A DNA stretch of 64,000 nucleotides, from contig NC_079237.1 of NCBI RefSeq assembly GCF_028502605.1, positions 1,178,001 through 1,242,000 of the forward strand. The letters run 5' to 3'. Made by a program: the position numbers and the translations under genes. Of this stretch, positions 1 through 12,200 are shown piece by piece. The stretch comes from Trichoderma breve. Its lineage: Eukaryota > Ascomycota > Sordariomycetes > Hypocreales > Hypocreaceae. The notes beneath the pieces are model-generated. The model was not told the origin of the DNA. It saw nothing but the letters and a program-made list of their open reading frames with translations, and did no database searches. The number at the start of each line of letters is the position of its first letter. The first letter of the stretch is position 1.

Positions 1-2732
1 TGTCTGTTCATTAGTTATAACTGGACTTGAATAGCGTCTAGTTGCGTGATGACTCTGTCTTTAGTCAGCTTGTTACAGAAATAGCGGCAAGAGAAGAGCT
101 ATCTTTTCGACATGTCTCACACCGACAAGAAAGCCATTCTCATCTTGAAATTCTGATTCGTGTTAGAAAAGTTTCATTATTACCATTTAGGCATGTGAGG
201 CGCGTTGTCGCTGCTCTCGCCTACCGCCTCGGGGTCCGCCTCGGGGTCCGCGTGGGGAGGGATCTGCGAGCTAAAGTTAGCAACTATTACTTTTAAATAA
301 TGGAAAGCTCTCCACTTGCCTTTTGCTATGATAAAGTGAGACGAATGCAATGCTGCTGGTTGGTTATCGTCTTCAATTGAACTTACACAGCCCAACCTCC
401 AGTGGGCATTTGCATAACCATGAATGCTCATGCTGCACGGTGCGGGCGTCTATGGGGTTGACACCGTATCTCTTTGGATGAGAATACTCGTTCGGCTTAC
501 AACCATTACTTTCCAAGAGAGTCGTAAATCCACTGTTCTTCTTGAACCCTTCTGCAACGAAGGAGCCAATAAACTTGGAGATCGCGTCTGATAGAAAAAA
601 AAGATCCTACCGGAAGAATATTTTTGGCGAAGGTGATGAACCGATTTGGCTAATTCTAATCCAAGGCAGATCGTCAGAGAGAGAGCAAAAGGTCCCTCAC
701 GGGGCACACAATAGCGCCAAATGGAGGCTTTGTGGGTTACTAAACCTTCAAAGAGTCGACCACTACTCTCTCAGGCTCTCTGCATATTCTGATGAAGCTA
801 TTTTTAAAGCACATTTTTATATCAAATAAGCCTGAAAGATAGATTTTTGTAACCTCGCAGCCTTTGAATAAGACATTCTGCGTATTTTACCACTATGAAT
901 GCACTACCTTTGATGGGGCCACGCTTGCAACAGCGTCCGTGATTAGTGTGCCGGTGCCTCTAGCTGGACTTATGGTTTGCTTTAAAATCGCACGCTCTCG
1001 TTGTAGTTAGGCATAAATGGCCATATATAAAAATATCATCTTCATTCAAAAACCACAATTTAAAGCTATAGCTGGTCTCTAAATGGCTCTTCAAGTTTTT
1101 ATAGGGCTACCGCATCTATGGCATGGGGGGTGGCGTCGCGGACAGTCCCTTAGCTATGGTGGTCTTGGGCATGTCCGGTTAGTATATCCGACGCCATGCA
1201 CATAGCTCTCTAGTATCTAGAACAACTATTATCATAGGGAAAGGGGTCTTCTCTGGTGGAAACAAATACGACATTGCTTAAGTCACCTTTAAACCAGAGG
1301 ATGTTCGCAATGAAGGATCACATGCAAATTGAATGTCTATTATCCCCGCTTTTCAGCCTCCTCGTCAGTTACATCGTCAAAACGTGGATGGTGGATAATA
1401 CAACTGCTAGTGATATAGGTGAGCCTCGTGTCTTCAATTTTACAACGAAGAAAGCCTTGGTACTTCCAATATCAATGTCGTTCACCTAACTCAGCTGGAT
1501 CCACTCTGTTTCAAAAGACTGAGCCAACAGCAATAGATTAGAGGTACAGTAAGGTTGTATATGCTGCAGCCGTCGGACATTTGATCGACAGATATGGTAA
1601 AAAAACTGAGCAAAGGAATACAACTTAGTGTGTAAGCAAAAAGACTTGGTTTCAGCATCACATGCGCGATTCGGCCAACCCAGTGAGGGGGCTGCTTCAG
1701 CCTTCAGATTCTGGACATCTCAAAATAGCCCCCAAACTTCGCCATTCATTGGGAATGGGCCGTGCCGGTCGGGCGGAACGCTAATATATTGTCAAGGCTT
1801 TATTGGCCAACTGAAGAAACCCTGTCAATGTGTGCCTCGTCTAGCGCAAGTCTTATCCTATTTGGTCGTTGCTGAACATTAGAACCAACAACATCTTTAC
1901 AAATTTCAGAAGGGATCATTGGCTCGATACGAGCCTTCTATTTCTGGGGACGGATTTCAGCCGATGGTGTGCTTCAAAGACGCAAAAGGGTTTCCCGAAT
2001 GTACATATACCTGCCAAACATGGACCTTTCAAGGTCGTAACTGACTGGCAATCTGCACGGTACGAGTGCAAGTTTGACAGCATAAGTTGGAGGTTGCCAG
2101 ATTATGATAAACATGGCATTATTTCGATTTAAACCATGTAGAGACTTGAATTCGAAGAAGATTCCCTGTTGGGTGATTAAGTTCCCGAAATATCACATTT
2201 GGAGATGGCATCTCAGCATACATATATGCTGCACAGCTGGTACTGGCGTATAACGGAGGCCTTGCATAATGCGATAGGTAGAATCGCCATATTGACTACC
2301 TATATGTAGAATAAAAATTAAAGGTAGTTATCTGACTCTGTAGACTATTTGTCCTGTCTTCCGAGTCAAGCACATGTACCTGTACCTCTGTCTCTAGCCC
2401 GTATCTTTTCTTTCCCCTCCATCACACGGCCAAGCCGAACAACCTTACCTCAAGGCGATCGAACAGGATTGTTATTGCATAAACGAGCTTCCTATTCGGA
2501 TTAGTCGCATACTATCAATAAATAAAAGACGTATCATCTTCAAGCAGATGACTGTTCCGTAAGGCTCATTAAGATGGCGGTGCAATCAGCATGCAATCTA
2601 TCGGTTAAATAGTCCATGGAACTAAATTTATTGTCGCTATAGGTGCCTTATATTAATACAGATATCTCTATTGAGATCCCCTTGGCGTAAATCATAGCCC
2701 AAGTCCACCGCAGAGAGATTCCATATTGCAAT
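1..2732. other. Intergenic, no supported gene
   Basis: About 2.7 kb with only short open frames that have no recognisable domain, no convincing splice structure and no repeat. The last few hundred bases should contain the promoter of the gene starting at 2733. I see nothing else in it. Confidence 0.6.
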
Positions 2733-4178
2733 ATGACAACTACCAATCCGATTCAGTATCCCGTTTTTGAAGAACTTGCTTTTATACAAGCAAGTCTCGA
2801 TGAGTTTCGAAAACGCAACCCTAAATCTAAGCCTCTGAGATGTCGCGCTTCGCTAAGTAAAGGCTCGCGCCGCTGTCAACATAACGGTTGGTCAAAAGAC
2901 CAAGATGCAGAAGCCAAGGAGCTGTTTTTTGAGTTCAATCATATGACGGAATGCCCTGAAACTGATATTCTACACGAAAAGATGGAGCTTATCATTACCT
3001 ACACGTACTGTCCTAGTCACCTTGGAACCGCTCTCCAGGCTTTTCGCAAGTGGGAAAAACAACGGTCGACGGTCGCTTCCAGTCTACCGCTGCCACCCTC
3101 GTCTCCATCTCCATCTGCATCCGCGTCTCTGTCTCCATTATCATCATTTGATGACACTTTTTCAACAACCCTGTCTGAGATCAGCTATGCAACCTCTCAA
3201 AGTTCTCTTCCTGTTGACGCCATTCACCCTCAGCCGGTTTCAGATTGTGAATCGGATAATGTCCTTGAAGATGACGCGAAAACCGCCCTCAGAAAAACCA
3301 CTTCCGACTCAATACATACCATAGATATCAATACTGAGACAGATGATACCAACGGCGATGTTCAGAAGCGAAGCAAGAAGACTCCTGATTTTGGAGATGC
3401 TATTCCTATACGCAGACGGTCAATGAGAAATCACTCGACAGTGTTCCAAGTAATCATGGAACACCCAAAAGGGCAAATGATGCAAGAAGGTATCATTTAT
3501 GTCCTTGAACACAAGAAAGTCCCCGATACGTTCAATATTGGCTTCGCAACCGGGGACGCAAAAGAAGAATTAAGCCGGACCTATAACTGTCACGGAGTTG
3601 ATACGGAGAGTATCTATGAAAGTAATGAGATATTTCATGGAGCACGACAGGCTGAGAAAATTATACATACTTGGTTATTCAGTCAAAATATTTTTATCCA
3701 GGAATGTGGAGAATGCGGTAAGTCCCACGGAGCATGGTTCAGAGGCTCCAGAAAACCGATACTTGAAACGGTTTCCTACATAGAAACCTTTGTCCAGATG
3801 CCCGCATATGTGGAAGAAAACGGAGAATGGAAGCTCTCTGCTGAGGCATATGAAGTAGTGAAGCCAATGTGCCACTTTGATCCGTCGCTATTGTCAAAGT
3901 ATGGGAACACAGTCCAAAAAGTGGCGAAAGCATCTTTGGGGGCCATCGAAGAAGCTATGCCACCGAAGACTCCTCAAGAGGCAGGTGAACGTGTGACTCA
4001 GGCAGTTGATATAAATGTTTCGATAAATGTGCAAGCGACCTCAAAGGTCATACTATCGGAGATTCCTCAAGAGTCAAACAAAGGTAAAGAGCCGAAAGCG
4101 TCGCTCAAACAGCGCGTGAGCGAAGGTGCATCGGGGGTGATGGAAGACTTGAAGAGATTTTTTCGGAAAAAAACCTAA
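2733..4178 (+). CDS. T5orf172 (MUG113/DUF1766-like) GIY-YIG-related protein
   Basis: A single 481-aa exon. The region from about residue 250 to 365 resembles the T5orf172/MUG113 family, a divergent branch of the GIY-YIG nuclease fold: it opens with GIIYVLEH, continues with FNIGFAT in the place of the second GIY-YIG strand, and has a RQAEKIIHTWL helix. The N-terminal 100 residues carry spaced Cys/His (C37, C48, H50, C74, C93, H96) that could bind a metal. They are followed by a Ser/Pro-rich low-complexity linker (about 115-160) and a basic patch. This layout (Cys-rich head, disordered linker, T5orf172) is common in fungal accessory genes. Whether it cuts DNA is unknown; the canonical tyrosines are partly replaced. 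The start is the first ATG of the open frame. Confidence 0.75.
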   Translation: MTTTNPIQYPVFEELAFIQASLDEFRKRNPKSKPLRCRASLSKGSRRCQHNGWSKDQDAEAKELFFEFNHMTECPETDILHEKMELIITYTYCPSHLGTALQAFRKWEKQRSTVASSLPLPPSSPSPSASASLSPLSSFDDTFSTTLSEISYATSQSSLPVDAIHPQPVSDCESDNVLEDDAKTALRKTTSDSIHTIDINTETDDTNGDVQKRSKKTPDFGDAIPIRRRSMRNHSTVFQVIMEHPKGQMMQEGIIYVLEHKKVPDTFNIGFATGDAKEELSRTYNCHGVDTESIYESNEIFHGARQAEKIIHTWLFSQNIFIQECGECGKSHGAWFRGSRKPILETVSYIETFVQMPAYVEENGEWKLSAEAYEVVKPMCHFDPSLLSKYGNTVQKVAKASLGAIEEAMPPKTPQEAGERVTQAVDINVSINVQATSKVILSEIPQESNKGKEPKASLKQRVSEGASGVMEDLKRFFRKKT

Positions 4179-5653
4179 CAACCAATCGATCTTGTGAAGT
4201 AGCATCCGAGGGGGATGATATAATTTAGGCAGACGATAGTATATGAGTTTCTGTGTATTTTGTATTATTTATTAAGCTACGTACTGCGAATATGCTAGTC
4301 ATTCTGTTTACATCCAGACTGTTTTTTTTAAAAAGAATAGTTGAATGATGAAGTTGCTAAGATCGTGTAGTGTGACTAGCTGGTAAAATACTATTTCGAG
4401 TAGTTGTGTAGGAAGATTACCAGGTGGCAGGTGGATTCTTCGAACATAGTCGAAGCAGTGTTGCATACCTATATACAATACCTCCCTGGCCTCTATTTTG
4501 CTAGGATAAGTATTTGTGTTTGATATAGTTGCAACAGTATATAATCGTATAGTAGCAATACAATTCTTGGTGGTAGAGCGGACCTGTGAATAGAGACGTA
4601 AATAATTATAAAATTTATGGACCTGTATTTTCAGCTGTGTTTTTCTACTTCGTCTTTTTCTTTTGGGAGAAGGAAAAAGAAAAATGAAGAAAAATATGAA
4701 AGAAGAGAAAGAAATCTTCTGTATATGTGAGCTCTTGACTGCCATATGTATACTAAATAGAAACTTGAAGCCATCATCAAATCGTACTCTAGGTATGCGG
4801 CGCTACTAGCCTCTGCCATCCGCCTTTTAGCTACCTGTCTGTCAAAGGGATCTCACGTCAGAATCGCAGTAATTTCTTTTTGTTATGACAGATAATGTAT
4901 AGAGTAAAAATTGTGGTTGATACAGAGCGCGACTTTGTCCAAGAGTACAGGCAAGGCGCCAGTACTATTCCCTCGAAACGACATACATGTAGGAGACAGT
5001 CGTCTCTACATAAGATTGTGAAGTTAGAATCTATTAAATATAGTGCTTTTGGCTGGTTCCTACCGATTGGAGTTATTTTAAAATATAATTTTTCTTCGCC
5101 CCTGGAACATGGCAAAACTACAGTTTAGTAAAGTGAATCTCATATAGAGTTTCTGGTCTCAATTCTCAATGGTTGTAATGTCTTGAAGCATGCATATATG
5201 TATCAGAGTGTGCTTTCAGGCCAATGTGAATCAAATCATCTTTAAAATTGATTCATCGCCTTTTAAACCTTTGCTATTATTTAAATAGCCAAACATCTGC
5301 AGAATGATGAAGAGCAGGAAACAAGAATTCCTTTTCCGTTTCCACTTGGCTGTAGATAAAAGGCTGCGCACGTGATTGTTATAATTAGTCATCTGTATAT
5401 ACATGTATGTAATTTGTGGCTTTAGTGAGAGCGAAAACTTCAAGTCACAGCCCGACGACAAGCAAGCAAGTATTGGTCACAGGGGGCATCCAGCCTTCCA
5501 AAAATTCTGATAGAGAACTCGCGGCTGTTCTGATCTATCTACGTGTTTTTTAAGCATTCCTCAGTCTTCCCGTGTAGTATTGCACTTGTAAGCTTTTCCT
5601 CAAGTGTAGTTGTTGGGCAGCTAACCATTCAACCGGCCAACAGCAGCCTCCAA
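4179..5653. other. Intergenic, AT-rich
   Basis: Roughly 1.5 kb between the T5orf172 gene and the methyltransferase. It has A/T- and purine-rich tracts (for example 4655-4715) that create spurious open frames. No coding unit or RNA gene is supported. Confidence 0.5.
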
Positions 5654-6499
<846 letters not shown>

Positions 6500-6958
6500 T
6501 GTGCATTGAATAGACGTTGATAAGCGCTTGGACCGTTTGAACCGCGAGAATACTTGCGAGGAGAGGTATCGAAACCATTATAGACTACATTACGAATCAC
6601 GACGTTGATAAAAACCTTGAACTTACTATTAAATGGCTAGCATAATTTTATACATGAAAATTCATCTCCACCCTGCAAACTTGTCTTCTACTCCCTTTGC
6701 CACACTCCGCAGCTCAGTGTAACATCAGCTCAGCTTCCAATGACCCCTGTAACACAAGCTTCATCTGTTGTGTTTAAAAAATCATCAGATTAAATTGTAA
6801 TCACATACACGTCTTTTTCTTGCTTTAAGAGAACGCATCGGCGTGGACCGCATGGGTTCGGCTTAGTTAACATTGACTTGAGGTTGCATATTAGTTAGAG
6901 TGCTTTGGAAACAATCGAAGCAGCTAAAGAAACGCTAAAAATACATATTTGAACAAGT
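6500..6958. other. Convergent intergenic spacer
   Basis: About 460 bp between the 3' ends of the methyltransferase (+) and the PigL_N-like gene (-). It presumably holds both terminators. No gene seen. Confidence 0.5.
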
Positions 6959-8288
6959 TCATTTCATAGATGTTAACTTGAATCCTTCTCCGTATCGTTC
7001 ATGGAACTCGGTGTGTCGACTAACTGGTTCCCTGTCAGCTGGTCCCGTTGGAGTGCCCTTGCGTGCAGACGGTTGTTCATCATACACATTCCTGATGGTG
7101 ACCGTCACCATGTCTCGCGATATCTGTCGCACTGTTTCATCATTCATGCGCCCGCCGATCTGCCTCGACCTCCATCCCAGCCCTCGATTTGTTCCATGAA
7201 GAGTCTTTTCGTCGGTGGCGACCATGACCTGGTGAGCGTCGCCGGTCGCATGGTTCTCTATCACGCTGGTTTCTTTCTCAAAATAAGATCCTGCCTTGGA
7301 TAGGATGTTCATGGACTCAAAGGTTGACTCCCACTCTTCTCTTAACCTGGCAATATCGGCCGCTTCCTCTGGGCTCGAACTCGAGGCCTTCATCTTTTCC
7401 GTCAGCCGATTGAATAGAAGCCTCTCGTGTTCCTTCAGTTTCGCTGCCATGCGTGTAAGGCTGTGTTGGCACTCTTGCAAACCCTCGTGGGTGATTCTCT
7501 CGGATATGGAGGCGTTATTAGAACTACCAGCCGTGCCCGCGGCAGGATCTCTCGCATACTTGACTTGAAGTTCTGCGATGTGACTGGACAGCTGGGCGAC
7601 AATTGCCAGACTCTTTTCCGTGCTCAATTTTTCCTCCTTGATCTGCATCAGCTCAGACGTATCTAGAGTAGAATCTGACACGCTCTTCCCAAGCAGGTCG
7701 TCAAGCTTTTCATTTATCTCCTCGAGACGATCTTCAAACTGCTCTCTGGCGGTACATATAAGATCATTATAGCCCTCAATGTTTTCAGCCGTGGCGGCGG
7801 ATCTGCGACTGCTCAAGATAATAGAGTTAGATATGTTATAGACAAAGGCGCAAGAAATGCGGGTAAACTTACAGATTTGCGTCTGTGAGGGCAATTGTGA
7901 TGGTCATCTTGTAGCCGGCGAGCAGTCGCCTGAAGCCATCCATATCTTCTCCCATGTATCGCAGCTTTGCCCAATCTCTAAGACTGGTCCGAGTGGCGGT
8001 AGATCTTGACGAGACCTTCTTTATTTGCTGCTCAAAGGCTTGGCAGGCCTTGCCGCACTGTCGCAGAGGCAACTCAAGCGAAGAAAGATCAATGTCGGTG
8101 GTCGCCTTGACTGTCTCAACCAGCGAGCCCAGCACCTCACTCAGGGCGCCCGCTTCCTCCGCGAGTTCGCGCACACGCTGTTGGTGAGATTGATAGCTGT
8201 TGATTGTCTCATAGAGGGCGACACTAGACTGGAAGGCGAATTGGCCCAAGGCCAGCAGTCCGGATGCTATCCCGATAGCTTCCGCCAT
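6959..8288 (-). CDS. Stand-alone fungal STAND N-terminal domain (PigL_N-like) protein
   Basis: Two exons (8288-7873, 7808-6959; 64-bp intron with GTAAGT donor and CTAAC branch) give 421 aa. The N-terminal 130 residues (MAEAIGIASGLLALGQFAF..., then a Ser/Leu-rich amphipathic helix and LPLRQCGKACQAFEQQIKK) match the domain found at the N-terminus of many fungal STAND/NLR proteins and in the azaphilone cluster protein PigL. Next come a predicted coiled-coil stretch rich in E, K and Q, and a polar tail. There is no NB-ARC, NACHT or repeat domain, so this is an effector- or adaptor-type domain on its own. It lies about 1 kb downstream of a CorA-like gene on the same strand. An in-frame ATG-less extension reaches about 8573, but MAEAIG is the family's usual start. 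The biochemical role of this domain is not established. Confidence 0.75.
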
Positions 8289-9272
8289 GATTCCAGTTAT
8301 CTCAGTGCTAGCTAATGAGGATGTGGAATTGAGGATATGTCGAGAGCTCCCTCTCTCTTCAGCTCGTAGAATGGGGACAGAGGATAGATAATGGTCCAAG
8401 AGGCTCTTAGGCAACAGTTCGTCTCTGGTTAGGCGCCGGCCATGAGGGCCGTTTCCGTCTCTCTTCTTACTGGCAGTGGAAGCGCCAGGCTTAGGCGCCA
8501 ACAGAGCTGTCGAAATCCACTCTTGTTCCGTGGAGGGATTGGAACTGGGAGATCGTGGCAAAGATTGGCCCATTTGACTTTTAGTAATAGCCTCCAGATC
8601 TTGGTCTGGCGGCTGGGCGCTTAGTCACATCCCCACCCCCAAATCGTCTGTCTGTAAATAGATGTAGATGGACATGCAGATGGAATGCGATGCGTCGTCA
8701 CTTTGAGGTGGTTAGCATGTCTATATGATCTGGAAACATTGTCTTTTCTTTACAGGTCCATAGGCCACTCAGATTCCATATTCTCACCATCTACGGCAAA
8801 AGTAGAGACCATTGCAACCTGGGCTTAAGTTGCTCTGATGAGAATGGCCGAAATTGAGTTTGGTCGCAAGAAACCGTCGTGCGAAGGTAAGCAGAACACA
8901 GAATGCTAATGATAGAGTCAGTATGCACATATATAATTGTATATATCAAAAGCCTGCCAAATAGCAGGAACAACATATATCAATATTATAGCCGCGGATC
9001 TTGACCACGTGCCAAATTGCGGGTGGTACACCAGCTGCGCCGTGCTTTAGACGAACACAACGTCTTTGCCCACTCGTTCACTTTTATTATAAATAATGGT
9101 GAATTGGAGATATCTAAGTTGCTATGTCGTTAATAGATCTACATGCCATTTCATAACATTATCGTCTTTAGTTACAGATCATGTACTAGAATTCCCACAT
9201 TTTCGATGGAGGTGCTATTTGTAGACTCTCTGCCCTCCCTCATCTCACTTCCATCGCCTATTCACGTATCCA
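8289..9272. other. Intergenic / promoter of PigL_N-like gene
   Basis: About 980 bp between two minus-strand genes. The part nearest 8288 is open in frame with the downstream gene to about 8573 and could be leader or coding. The rest shows only AT-rich spacer. Confidence 0.4.
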
Positions 9273-12200
9273 TCAGCATCTCATAGGTGCCAAGCTATCT
9301 TCTGTATTTCGTCTTCTCATCACAAATCTCTCGTCGGACCCATCAAGCCCTTTAAAATTTTCGTTATTGCTGCGCCGCCAGCCAGGTACATTCCGGACTT
9401 TGCTCCTTATCAGAGTCTTAAAGTCTTGTCTATCCGTTCTATCTTGCTTCACCACGGTCGCTGGATTCAATTCCTTCCATCGTGTCCCGAGCGATGTCCG
9501 ACCATTCGTATGGTGAAATGTTGATGGCGAATATTGATGACTTTGATCTTGCATTCTGTGAATCATCCAGTCGCGGATTTCTTCACCTTTGTACCCATAA
9601 GCCCATGCCAGAGACAAGACTACTACCGTCATCGGTACTCCGGTAATCCAAAAGATCTGCTGGTTCCAATTTGAATCCCTCACGTCTACCGTATTCATGC
9701 CGAGGAAGCTGGACACAAATGACAGCGGCAGGAAAAATAGAGTAACGACAGTAAAAACTCGGATCGCTTTTCCATGGTCTTCTTCCATGATCTCAATCGT
9801 TTGTTTCACCTGGTCCTTCAAAATCCACAGTCTTGTCGCCAAATTGTCAATTTCTCGCCGTCTGTCTATCAGTTGGTGTAATTGAACATTGCCGTATTGA
9901 ACCTCTGCTCGAAATTCTCGGAGTCGCGTCTCCGTAGTATATCGAGAAGTGAGAGGATCGATAACAGTCAAAACATTGTACAGACAGCTTTCTTGACTGT
10001 CGACCAATTTATCCAACGCTTGAAGCTCTTCCTCGAGGCCATGAATATCCAAGAACACCCGTTTCCGAGGCCGGTTATTAGCTTGGAAATGAAGCCGAGA
10101 AGTGTACTCTTTATACAGCTGCAAAAGAATATCCTTCACATAAGAGCGACCCATAAAAGATGGCTGCAGCAGAGGCCGTTGGATGCCTGACATGAATGCC
10201 AAGGCGAGAAATTGGACTCGGACACTCTCAGCCTCGAGCATCTCCGAATGAGATCCAATGCCAGATAGGAATATGTCTTTCTTGGCGCTCTCTAAAAGGT
10301 CTATGATGCGTTCGTTTGCATCCATTTCCAGGGACAAAAGCTCTTCAATCTTCCGATCAATTCGTTGAATCAACGGAAAGTTCTCTAGTGAACTTCCACT
10401 GATCAAGTCTCGCCGTCGATTGACAAGAGACAATTGTTTGGAGCGAAAGACGAACATTTTGACAATTTGTTGGAATGCATGTGTAATATTCCCTGACAGA
10501 GGAGGTGTGGATACTGCATCGCTCGTTGAAGAATCTCTCGCCGTCATATTATGCAATTCTCTCACGTAGTCACTGATATAAGAAAGCTCCTCGATGAAGT
10601 CTTCCATGATCCCCAGGAGCCCATCTCGTGAACTTCGCATAGGGTATCCATCGTGCCAAATGCGATGCAACCATACATAGCAAGGGTCGTCATATGGCCG
10701 ATCGGAACCACCATGCTGGCAGTCAATGTGTTTTTCGTGCAAATGATCCAGGGCATCCCTAGCTGATTGGTAAGGCGTCGCGTCCTTGCAATCTCCACAA
10801 ACCAAATAGTGTATCTTGCCTGAGATTGGTTTTCGTTTTTTGTTATCCATTTTCTTGACCTGGCTCGAGAAATTACGTATGATGTATGTGCACTCAGAAT
10901 CGTGTCCTCTCTGGCTCTCTTCCCAGAGAAGTTGCTGCCGTCGATCAAATGACATCAGTATTGGTGAATTGGGATAGAGACAGAAGATGGAGATTGCTCA
11001 CCAGGCACATTATATCCACACAACCCCAAAGTCGTTTCATCAAGGTATGTATTCTCGACCCGCCGGTGTTTGGTATGAACGACCATACAATCTGCTGGCT
11101 CATGCCAACTAGTTGTTTAACAAGTGTTTTGTCGTGGCTTATGAGACCAAGAGCCTGCGTTTGGTAAAAATTTGTTTCTACATTTGAACGTCGGCTTGTT
11201 GAGCTGTTTGTCGAATTGTATGCATCGTCAGATGTGGGCTTAGTGTCGCTTCTCTGAACTTCAGAGTTTGTCGGATCGTTGTCCACGCTTGTGCCGAGCG
11301 CTTCCAAAGGTTCAGCATTGTTCTCTTCGCTCTCTCTATTTAGCTTTTCAGCTTGATTTGCAGGGGAATGGAGCCTTAATATGTTGGCCGCCCTCAAATC
11401 CACAGTTTCTTGAGCACTCAGCCTGTTCGGCGGGATGGATTCACCCTGACTGATGTCCAGGTCCTGTCCCAAAACTGGCTCGTGGAGCGACTCCTGTCTC
11501 GATAATACATCATCCATAGTCAATTCTGGAACTTTTGAATAGTACCTGCTAATAGGATCATCGGACATCCGCTCATCGATTTGATCAAGAAGCTTAATCA
11601 GGGTCTGCTCTGGATTATCGTTCGATGAGAATGTACCTATCGCGCTGCCTTGCTTCCAGAAAAAGAATGGCACAGCTGTTTGTACGGGCAATGTTTCCAC
11701 TTTGGTAGCATTTGAACTACCGTAAGGAGACATCTCTGCATTTTCGTGGTAGTCAGAGTATTCTATTTGGGGGTGAAACCGGACTCCTGGTCTCGAAGAA
11801 GAATCGTGGGCCAAATTTGGACTGTCCCGCTTCCAAGCTCGTCTTTTCCGCGTACGAGTTCTTCCACGCGAATAGAAGGAATCTTCTGTGGAGCTTGAGA
11901 GAGAACGAGATCGTGAGCGAAACTCTTTATATGAATCGCTCCGTGAAAAGCTGGCACTATTTCTTAGAGAATGTCTTTTCTCTGATGCGTTTTCCTGATT
12001 GCCGAATTTAGGGGAGATAAACGGATAGAAATGGTTTCTTTGGCTCTTTAGCATCAAATCATCGTCTAAGTTGAGCTCGGAAGTCGTATCTTGTAAAGTG
12101 GCCTGAGCTGGGTCATCGTATGCGTGTTTATCGATGTTGTCCTCATCAGAAGACTCAGATCCATCCTCTATATGAACCTTTTGATATGCTGTTGCTGGTC

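Noticed and set aside
4308..4745. 145-aa minus-strand open frame
   Set aside because: Dominated by AT- and purine-rich low-complexity sequence; no motif, no conserved composition.
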